Assembly (NCBI GenBank): GCA_950097015.1
Contig: CATNEN010000041.1
Location: 2,459,501 to 2,523,500 of the forward strand
Source of the DNA: Macrostomum hystrix
Lineage: Eukaryota; Platyhelminthes; Macrostomidae
Direction of reading: 5' to 3'
DNA length: 64,000 bases
Positions 33,915 through 43,954 of this stretch are shown here, in pieces. The notes below the pieces were generated by a model. It was given only the letters and a program-made list of their open reading frames with translations, was not told the DNA's origin and searched no databases. The number at the start of each line of letters is the position of its first letter. Within the stretch, counting starts at the first letter, position 1. Both the position numbers and the translations under genes were made by a program.

Positions 33915-35208
33915 TCAAATAAAAGGTTGCATGTTGATACACTGAGCAAACTTTCGAGTGCAGTAAAGCTCCCAGCCTGCAATCTTGTGCGGAGTAATGA
34001 CATGCAGCGATTCTCTTCCAAGCCAATCCATCAGCATGTATTGCCAATCATCTCGTTCCTTAGCTGCAATTGTGGGCTCAACAAGGCAACGCTTGATCTC
34101 ACTCTTAAGAGCACTGTGCGCCATCTCCACAGGATTCAAAAATGGCAAGTATGCCAGTAAAATTTGCAGACAAATGAGATCCTCAAACTGCTCAGGTATC
34201 TCAATCCCTTGGTGAAAATCTGGACCATCGAAAATGACTTGTCTGCTGCTAGGAGCATTGGCCTGTATGATGTTCGCCAGTTCCAAAATAAACTGCTGAA
34301 ATCTCTCTCGTGTCTGACCACCTCGCTGCAGCGTACAGTGGACAAGACCCAAGTCAGATGACACTGCCAAGCACATTGTCATGTTGGGACCCCTCTGCAT
34401 TACCACAGTTTGTCGCACAGGCTGGCCAACTCTTGCTCGACCATGTGTCCTTCTTGTCTATAGGTTGTAGGCAGTCTCATTGATAAACACAGCCAGGTCA
34501 TCATACATGCTCAACACCCGGCCGGGTAAAATGAGGCCAAGCAAGGTAAGTTGCAAAAACCAATTGACCAAGCGCAAAAAAATCAAAGGGGGGGACCAAG
34601 GGACAAAAAAGGAAGGCGTGAAGAAAAGGAAAAAGGGGAGAGAAAAAGAGAGCAAATGAGAGCAAACTAAGTCGTAAATAGAGCAAAAACTAAGTTGCAC
34701 GGCCGGCTAAGATTTAGGAGGTTGCGCATGTATGCAGGTCATTCACAGGCAGTCCCGTCATCATCATAGCATCTAGTCGCGCCTCACTTGTATCACATCC
34801 TGGGTATTCGCAGCAAGCTTCACGTTGGCATCCTTGGTGGCAACTTTCAGTGAGATAAGCATGGAGTTCATTGCTCTAGCAATGGTGGATTCAGAGATAG
34901 CCGGCTTTTGTGGCAACTCCAAAGTCAGTTTTCTCTGCACATCAGTCAGAGTAACAGGGATTTTGCTCAACTATCTGCTCAACGGCTTTCTGCATTTCAG
35001 CATCCATTTTTGTTGACCCCGGCTTGCAGCCACCATGTTGCAACGCATGGATCTCACCAGTAGCTGCATAGCGACTCCATATCTGATAGGCAGTCTTCTT
35101 GTTCAGATTAAGGATTTTGGACGCAGTCAAAATTGATTAACCATCTTTGATGGCATTGACCAGGTGCTCTCTATCCTCGTTGCTTGTTAAACACAGTTGA
35201 TTTGCCAT
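33915..35208 (-). pseudogene. Tc1/mariner-family transposase, broken
   Basis: Read on -, an N-terminal helix-turn-helix region (ILTASKILNLNKKTAYQIW) is followed by a second DNA-binding segment (TLTDVQRKLTLELPQKP, STIARAMNSMLISLKVATKD) and a DDE domain (FINETAYNL, VIFDGPDFHQ, YLPFLNPVEMAHSALKSEIK). Breaks: a TAA at 35139-35137 early in the HTH region; a one-base frameshift near 34970 between the two DNA-binding segments; the MITE insertion at 34502-34734; a TAG at 34460-34458; and Asn in place of the first catalytic Asp in the FIDE-type motif. The second Asp and the NPxE motif remain. It cannot make active transposase. Confidence 0.88.
34502..34734 (-). mobile_element. MITE copy 2 (233 bp), nested in the transposase
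   Basis: Same element as 22835-23052 in inverse orientation: CATACATGC at the left, GCATGTATG at the right, ACCCGGCCGGGT palindrome and the T-rich body (read on -). It interrupts the transposase just before the FINE motif, so it inserted after or during decay of the host transposon. Confidence 0.8.
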
Positions 35209-35570
35209 AGCACAGCCTTTGTTTTCAATATGGTTCTCTATGCAGCGAGTGGTGGCCATAGACAATAGTGTTTTTGCTATTCAGTCTCAGATTGCTTAAA
35301 AAAAGTCTCACTTAGCATGCAAAAACCATTGTAACACGCAATGCGGTGCATTAAAGGTTAGACAGCGTGCGTGTAACGCAAGCAGTCTATGGTAGAAGCT
35401 CAACCGCGCTAAGCGTTTTCATCATGCGTGTAACGCATTTAGCGTGCGTCTAACGCTACAAGCACAAAAACAGTTTATTTTGCCAGCCACTATATGGAGC
35501 GTGCGACCACAGGCTTGAGCGTGCATTTAACGCAAGTGTCTATGGCCCAGCTAGCATATTACAATGCAAC

Positions 35571-35625
35571 TAATATATCGCCGCTTTGAACTTTAACGGT
35601 CTCAGCACTCAGCGGCGATATATTA
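35571..35625. repeat. perfect 15-bp inverted repeat (hairpin)
   Basis: TAATATATCGCCGCT at 35571-35585 and its exact complement at 35611-35625, with a 25-nt spacer. It could be a short foldback remnant or a structured RNA; there is no further support. Confidence 0.7.
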
Positions 35626-36235
35626 ATCCTACAATATAACTCCTCTGCTAATTCTGCTAGTTCTGCTAACACACTACTAATTTTCTACCATTAACTAACA
35701 CACTTAAAGTCTACTAACACCATGCTTGGAGGCCACCCAGCAATACCACCATTTGTTAGATCCAAACTCACTTATTATTATTATTCCTGCTCAATTTAGA
35801 CATGTAATCCTGCAGAATTTGGACACAACTTTTGACAATCATCATATAATTGTTTCTGATTGTTTCATCATTTCCCATTGTTTCAAAATGATTTCCCAGT
35901 GATTTTGCATCAATTTGAAATGAAAATTTTCAGAAAAACAGTTCAACAAACAATTAGAAAAGAATGCCACAGTTTAAAATGTTAAATTGAAAAGTAGCTA
36001 TTATATTAAATTTAAAATAAAGTTAATAACTTACCTTATACTTTTGTAATAACTAGAGCAATAAAGTAGGTCTATTTTAGAAGTTTAGGGTTTTAGTCAA
36101 AGTTTGTTCTTTAATTTATTTATAACTCTAACTTATATACCTTATGCATGTTAAACACAAATGTAACAGTTTTTTAAATAATAGTAAAGCTAATATTTTA
36201 ATCTGTATTTTTACTTACACCTATAGTGCTATATG

Positions 36236-36244
36236 TATATAAAG
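36236..36244 (+). promoter_or_regulatory. possible TATA box of the Piezo gene
   Basis: TATATAAAG about 175 nt upstream of the ATG at 36417. The DNA is AT-rich, so the match may be chance. Confidence 0.2.
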
Positions 36245-36416
36245 TTAATGTAAATTAGAATTTAATAATCTTTTTTTCCATGCCCTATGTATTCTAGGCA
36301 TCATGTTTTTGTAAATAAAAAAATGTTTTCAGTTTTCAGAGAGCTTTGCAAAAAAATGCTGACAATGTTGTTGACAATTTAGAAGAGCAAATTACAAGAT
36401 CTGCCCTAGTCACAGA

Positions 36417-39400
36417 ATGGCTGAAACTCACACTATTCTGCTACTGTGCAAAGGCCTCATTCAGATCTCTCTGTTCTTTGGTAAGAGTTTGAGATTACGT
36501 TGTGCATAGTCTTACTTTTGTTGGTTTAAAATAGATTTCAGTGCCCTGAAAAATTCACTTTCAATTGCAGCGAGCCTCATTCGTTACAATGTATTCTCAT
36601 TTGTCTACCTGCTGTTTCTGCTTGTCAGCCCATTCGCTTCATTTGATAACAGAGGCAAGTATATGGTTTGAGTGTACCATTGGAGTATCTGGGATTGAGT
36701 ACACATTGAGACCATTGCAGAATCTGGGATTGAGTACTCAGTGAGACCATTGGAGTATCTGGGAATGAGTACACAGTGAGACCATTGGATTATCTGGGAA
36801 TGAGTACACAGTGAGGTCATTGGAGAGTCTGGGAATGAGTACACATTGAGAACATTGCAGAATCTGGGATTGAGTACTCAGTTAGAGTGGTTTGGATTGA
36901 GTATCCGTCTTCTACAAACTTGCAGGCTGTTTCTTGGCCTTCATCATCGCCCTGGTTGCCTGCAGCTCAGCTTTCACCCTGTGCCACGTGGCCTTCCAAA
37001 CAGTGCTGGCTGCCCACCAGCCCTACGGCAGCCTCCTGTCGGACTGTGAGTAAATCAGAGGCTTCATGGTCTCTCTGTTATCTCTGAATCTAATTGACAT
37101 CAGCATCTATTCCACAATTCTCCCTATTCCTGTCACTACTTTCCCTATCCCGCTATCCTGTATCTATTCGAACACCTCAATCCCACTATCTATATCCACG
37201 CTATCCCTATCCACGCTAGCCGATCCCCAGAATCCCTTATGCCTCGCTAAACCCATCCCAACATCTCTATCCTGCTCTCCCATCGGATGTGCACAATGCG
37301 CATGCGCAAGTGCTCAAGCAGCTCACCGCCTTGCATCCAATGCCGCAGGTGAGTCGGACCTGCTGTGGCGCCAGATCGGTCTGCAGCCGCTCCACCGGGC
37401 TGAGTTCTACCACATCGCCCGGCTGCTGTGCCCGGAGCCGCTGACGCTGCTGGTCTCAGTCGGCATGCTCGCCGCCATCTGGCGCCACCGGGACGAATTC
37501 TTCCCGGCCGCCGTTGGCGACGCCTGCCCCGACTGCGGCGTCCTGGACGGCTACCGGCGTAATCTCAAGCGAATGGGCGACTGGCTGATGTTCGTGCTGT
37601 TTCTGGCGCTCATGTGCTCGGCCGCCATCTGCCTGCCCTGCCTGCTGTCCAGCGTCTACCTGTTGTCCTTCCTGCTGGCCGCGCTGCTCTGGACCGCCGG
37701 CCGGCTGGACTTCCGTCGGCGCGGCCTTCGCTGGCAGCGGCGCTGGCTGGCCCTGTACACGGCCTGCCACCTGGCCTGCATCTTCCTGTACCAGTTCCCG
37801 GCGTCGCAGAAATTTGAAAGACTCAGAGCGAACTCAACGGCTGCCAGGTGAGAATTTGGTGGAGAGCCAGGGAGCCTGGCCGCAGTTTGACTGTGTGAAT
37901 GACCATAAGAATGAGCAGGATAATGACCATAAGAATGAGCAGGATAATGACCATAAGAATGAGCAGGATAATGACCATAAGAGTGAGCAGGATAATGAAC
38001 ATAAGAATGAGCAGGATAATGACCATAAGAATGAGCAGGATAATGACCATAAGAATGAGCAGGATAATGACCATAAGAGTGAGCAGGATAATGAACATAA
38101 GAATGAGCAGGATAATGACCATAAGAATGAGCAGGATAATGACCATAAGAGTGAGCAGGATAATGAACATAAGAGTGAGCAGGATAATGAACATAAGAAT
38201 GAGCAGGATAATGATAATATGAATAAGCAGGATAATCACCATAAGAATGAGCAGGATAATGACCATAAGAGTGAGCAGGATAATGACCATAAGAGTGAGC
38301 AGGATAATGACCACAAGAATGAGCAGGATAATGACCATAAGAATGAGCAGGATAATGACCATAAGAGTGAGCAGGATAATGAACATAAGAATGAGCAGGA
38401 TAATGACCATAAGAATGAGCAGGATAATGACCATAAGAATGAGCAGGATAATGACCATAAGAGTGAGCAGGATAATGAACATAAGAATGAGCAGGATAAT
38501 GACCATAAGAATGAGCAGGATAATGACCATAAGAGTGAGCAGGATAATGAACATAAGAGTGAGCAGGATAATGAACATAAGAATGAGCAGGATAATGATA
38601 ATATGAATAAGCAGGATAATCACCATAAGAATGAGCAGGATAATGACCATAAGAGTGAGCAGGATAATGACCATAAGAGTGAGCAGGATAATGACCACAA
38701 GAATGAGCAGGATAATGACCATAAGAATGAGCAGGATAATGACCATAAGAATGAGCAGGATAATGAACATAAGAATGAGCAGGATAATGACCATAAGAAT
38801 GAGCAGGATAATGACCATAAGAGTGAGCAGGATAATGAACATAAGAATGAGCAGGATAATGACCACAAGAATGAGCAGGATAATGACCATAAGAGTGAGC
38901 AGGATAATGAACATAAGAATGAGCAGGATAATGACCATAAGAATGAGCAGGATAATGACCACAAGAATGAGCTGGGGAGTAAGAATATGCAGGAGAATGA
39001 CCATATGTATGACCTGTTGAATGACTAGATAAATGACTATGTAAATGGCTTGATGTAGGACCAATTAAATGGCTTGATAAATGACTATTTAAATGGCTTG
39101 ATGAATGATCAATTTAAGTGGCCTAATGAATGACCAGGTAAATTGCTTTATAAATGCTTAATTGTGTGGCTTAATGAATGACCAGGTAAAAAGCTGGTAG
39201 AATAAAAAGGTAAATGGCTTTATGAACAACCCATTACGTGACTTTATGAATGACCAATTAAGTAGCTTAATGAATGTTCAGTTATATGGCTTGCTGAATG
39301 ACCAGGTAAATTGCTGATTGAGTGACTCTGGAAATGACTCAGTCCATGAGCACATAAACAACCCTGTTGTACACCGCAGGCTGCTGGGCCTGCACTACCT

Positions 39401-39548
39401 GATCCAGTCCAACTGTTCGTCTGCCCAGGTGCATTTTGCCAGCTCGGTGCGCAGCTCTGAGTACGCCTCGCCACTGCTCATCCTAGTCTTCTATTTCTAC
39501 CTGGCCCTGCAGATTCACCTGCACGATCGGCGGCCGCACAGGAGTGAT
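36417..39548 (+). CDS. PIEZO: Piezo exons 1-5: N-terminal blade
   Basis: About 312 residues with at least eight hydrophobic helices. Exon 1 starts at an ATG one base after a CACAG acceptor-like site. Intron 2 is GC-AG (AGAG|GCAAGT at 36654). Exon 4 starts GTGAGTCGG directly after CCGCAG, so an acceptor and a donor-like motif abut. Exon 5 carries LLGLHYLIQSNC, a conserved piezo-blade motif region. Confidence 0.92.
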
Positions 39549-42500
39549 GTGAGTGCAGTCTGTGACTGCCAGCTTGGCTTGTGTTCAGTAAACATATATC
39601 AGCCTGCTTGTTCAGCTGCTGCAGTTGCAACTATAAGATGCTTTAGCTTGATAGCACTGACTGTCAGCTGTAGCTGTGGCAGTGGGACTTGCTGCTTGTC
39701 TCCTCGCAGCAAAGATTCGAGTTTAAGGGTATTTTTGATAGACCAGCCTGCATTTGTTTCCGTTTTAATACAGCAGCTTTGAAACACGTGTGCAGCCTGT
39801 CGCTGCACTGTCGCTAAAACCAACCAAAATTATTTGTTATGGCTGCTGTAAAAACTGGGACTATACATTCATTCTAGACCAGAATAATTTGAATCCTTTC
39901 TGCATCAAACATGTACTTATAAACCTAACAGTTGCTATGCATATATTAACTGATCCCCAACAGTTGCCATGCATATATTAACTGATCCCCAACAGTTGCC
40001 ATGCAGATATTAACTGATCCCCAACAGTTGCCATGCAGATATTAACTGATCCCCAACAGTTGCCATGCAGATATTAACTGATCCCCAACAGTTGCCATGC
40101 AGATATTAACTGATCCCCAACAGTTGCCATGCAGATATTAACTGATCCCCAACAGTTGCTATGCAGATATTAACTTATCCCAAGCTACTTACATTGGACC
40201 TGTACTAACTCGTCGTGCAGGTGTTGTTTAATTAGACTTAGAGTTATTACTGGAGTAGTTACGTGCTAGCCGCCTGCTCTGTTGCCATGAGTAGTGCAGT
40301 GCTGTAGAACGCAGCCGCTGCGCTAGCAAGCACTAATACCAGTTTGTGTTTTTGTTCGTCTATCCGTTCCTGCATTGACAATCGTTGCACAAGAACTGAA
40401 CTCGCGTTCTGACCTTTTATGCCCTATTAAAATCCTTAAATAATAAAAATACGCCTCTGAGACACGAATGTCAGTGAGTCAGAGACACATGTCAGACACG
40501 GATGTCAGTGAGTCAGAGACACATGTCAGACACGGATGTCAGTGAGTCAGAGACACATGTCAGACACGGATGTCAGTGAGTCAGAGACACATGTCAGACA
40601 CGGATGTCAGTGAGTCAGACACATGTCGGACACGGATGTCAGTGAGTCAGTGACACATGTCAGACACGGATGTCAGTGAGTCAGAGACACATGTCGGACA
40701 CGGATGTCAGTGAGTCAGAGACACATGTCGGACACGGATGTCAGTGAGTCAGTGACACATGTCAGACACGGATGTCAGTGAGTCAGAGACACATGTCGGA
40801 CACGGATGTCAGTGAGTCAGAGACACATGTCGGACACGGATGTCAGTGAGTCAGTGACACATGTCGGACACGGATGTCAGTGAGTCAGTGACACATGTCA
40901 GACACGGATGTCAGTGAGTCAGAGACACATGTCAGACACGGATGTCAGTGAGTCAGTGTCACATGTCAGGCACAGAGAAGTCAAGGGACAGAGAGGGCCA
41001 GTGCCGAGCTTCTGCATTGCGTCAATACCTGCTCCCAGTATGCTTATGAGCTAATTAAAGTACTGCCAAGCATCTCCACCTGCTTTTCCTTCCACTCCGC
41101 TTCGCCTCCCAGTACAAAAGCATCCTGACTGTGGACATACCTCATGGGGACTTCAGCGCCAGCGAGCCCATGGTAAGATGCTCTGCGGTGACGGGCCGGC
41201 CTCCTTAACTGTGTTGCGGTATCTGACTGCTCTGTCACGGGTTTTACTTGGTTCTGCATGTCGTGCCGAATTTTTGTTTGCAGTTTGATTAAACTTTTAT
41301 TGATTCATAACTTCATATCTATTTGAATTTGCTGAAAATATGAAGCTCGATTTAGCATTGATCTGTTCTCTTAGTTTAACTGTTACCTGCACTATGTGAG
41401 CTGGACTATTAACTGTAACCTGTCACTCTCATTGACACATTGACTCTCACCAGTCACTCTCATTGACACATTGACTCTCACCAGTCACTCTCATTGACAC
41501 ATTGACTCTCACCAGTCACTCTCATTGACACATTGACTCTCACCAGTCACTCTAATTGACACATTGACCTCACCAGTCACTCTCATTGACACATTGACCT
41601 CACCAGTCACTCTTATTGACAAATTGACTCTCACCAGTCACTCTTATTGACAAATTGACTCTCACCAGTCACTCTTATTGACAAATTGACTCTCACCAGT
41701 CACTCTTATTGACACATTGACTCTCACCAATCACTCTCATTGACACATTGACTCTCACCAGTCACTCTCATTGACACATTGACTCTCACCAGTCACTCTC
41801 ATTGACAATGCCCTCTCGCGAATGCCGCCGATTTGATTCCAGAGCCCCGGAGCCCACTGTCACAGTGCCGGCTTCAAGCAGCCGCAGCTGCACTCGCATC
41901 CCGCACATCCGCCGGAGGTCTGTCTTGTGCGCCTTTGTTGTCAGTGGCAACCAAACCCATCACTTTTATTGTGCTCGCAGCCTTCCCGCCAGCTAGCATC
42001 TAGAACTGTGTTTGCTTATTGTGCCCCTGCTTTTGTGTTTTCTTAATTTTTTCAGGGCTAGCTGATGCCATATCCCAAAACTTCCCAAGTCTGCACAATT
42101 CACTACTTCCCTCCTTCACTTCCCGGTTTAAAATCTTCCGATCCGCTTTTTAATATGCACATTAAAAAATTCCCTCTTTTAAAATCTTCCCACCCAAAAC
42201 TCCCCACTTTATTATCCTCCAACCCAAAACTCCCCACTTTTTATATTCCAACCCAAAACTCCCCACTTTTTTATATTCCAACCCAAAACTCCCCACTTTT
42301 TATATTCCAACCCAAAACTCCCCACTTTTTATATTCCAACCCAAAACTCCCCACTTTTTATATTCCAACCCAAAACTCCCCACTTTTTTATATTCCAACC
42401 CAAAACTCCCCACTTTTTTATATTCCAACCCAAAACTCCCCACTTTTTTATATTCCAACCCAAAACTCCCCACTTTTTTATATTCCAACCCAAAACTCCC

Positions 42501-43789
42501 CACTTTTTTATATTCCAACCCAAAACTCCCCACTTTTTTATATTCCAACCCAAAACTCCCCACTTTTTATATTCCAACCCAAAACTCCCCACTTTTTATA
42601 TTCCAACCCAAAACTCCCCACTTTTTATATTCCAACCCAAAACTCCCCACTTTTTATATTCCAACCCAAAACTCCCCACTTTTTATATTCCAACCCAAAA
42701 CTCCCCACTTTTTTATATTCCAACCCAAAACTCCCCACTTTTTTATATTCCAACCCAAATCTCCCCACTTTTTTATATTCCAACCCAAAACTCCCCACTT
42801 TTTTATATTCCAACCCGAAAATTCTCCTTTTAAATGTTCTCATCCGAAACTTCCTACCCGAAATTTCCCCATTCTCTAATATTCCCAGCCGAAACTTCCC
42901 CTTTTAAAACTTTCCACCCAAAGCTCCCCCTTTTTAATCTTCCCACTCGAATCTGCCACCATGAGCTTCCTAATTTACGTAGCGTCGCCCATACTGTGTT
43001 GGTTATCCCAAGATACCTAGTCCTGTTGTTTTTTATTAACCACACCGAAACTTACAAGTAATTCAGTAACTAACAGACAAAATCTGTGTGGTTCAGTGTA
43101 TCAGGTCAGTGTATAGCACCAATTGTTGTTGCAACCGCTTCAGTGTCTTTGTAAAGTGCTCACATAGCGTTAACATTTTGTTAAACTTGCTTCTAAAATC
43201 AGAAAATTTCCGTTAGTGTAAATCAATAGAATTTAATGACTCAGTGCACGTTTCATATTGCTGCTGTGACCTGTGTCTGGGCCATGAAATAATGAAAGTA
43301 ATTAGCACCTGCCGATTATTATTATTATTATTGATTACTCACAATCGACTCACAAGCGTCTGTGCACCGTTGCTAAGCAACCAGTGCCGGGCCACTAACC
43401 CCTAAACCATGCCGCACCGCTGTTGTGCAACTTGCAGCTCTGTAGGAGAGTTCAAGCTCGGGCGCGGAAGCATTCCGTGAGTAGCCAGCCACCCACCTCA
43501 CTCCGCTGCGGCCTGATTGGCTGTTGCTCACCCATTGGTTTGCTTTTCACCAAATTCTTCCTACATTGTCTTGCAAACTTGAGTTTTTTGCCGGTAATAG
43601 GGGCTAGTAGAAACTGCTAATTGATGATACTGGATAAACAGTTCACCTTGATGCTCTTGGATACTATTCCTTTGTAAATGTTTAATTCTTACACATATAC
43701 CTGTTTGCTTGTGTTCCTTGTGCCTGGATTGAGCAAAAGACAAAAAGCTGTGTCTATGCTGTGTATATATGCTGTTTTTTGTCAGTCCC

Positions 43790-43826
<37 letters not shown>

Positions 43827-43841
43827 GCCTGTCTGTCTGCC

Positions 43842-43914
<73 letters not shown>

Positions 43915-43917
43915 GCC

Positions 43918-43954
<37 letters not shown>

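Larger units (their letters stand above)
33634..35328 (-). mobile_element. Tc1/mariner-like DNA transposon, decayed
   Basis: Terminal inverted repeats of about 78 bp at 33634-33710 and 35251-35328 (GGTTTTTG, GCTAAGTGAGACTTTTTT, CACTATTGTCTATGGCCACC) differ at only a few positions. The inverted similarity extends inward (GAACCATATTGAAAACAAAGG at 33781-33803 and 35218-35240), with an insertion of about 55 bp in the left arm. It encloses one transposase pseudogene on - plus an inserted MITE. The flanks (AGTATT on the left, AATGGT/TTGTAAC on the right) do not show a clean TA duplication. Confidence 0.88.
35329..36416. other. intergenic, 5' flank of Piezo
   Basis: The first 230 bp contain several GCGTGNNTNTAACGC-like motifs. 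The rest is AT-rich with CTGCTAATTCTGCTAGTTC-type short repeats near 35645. No gene was seen. Confidence 0.4.

Noticed and set aside
37814-39064. Long ORFs on both strands (NDHKNEQD repeats; hydrophobic MVIILLIL repeats)
   Set aside because: They lie in Piezo intron 4 and consist of the stop-free 24-bp array; neither has independent support.
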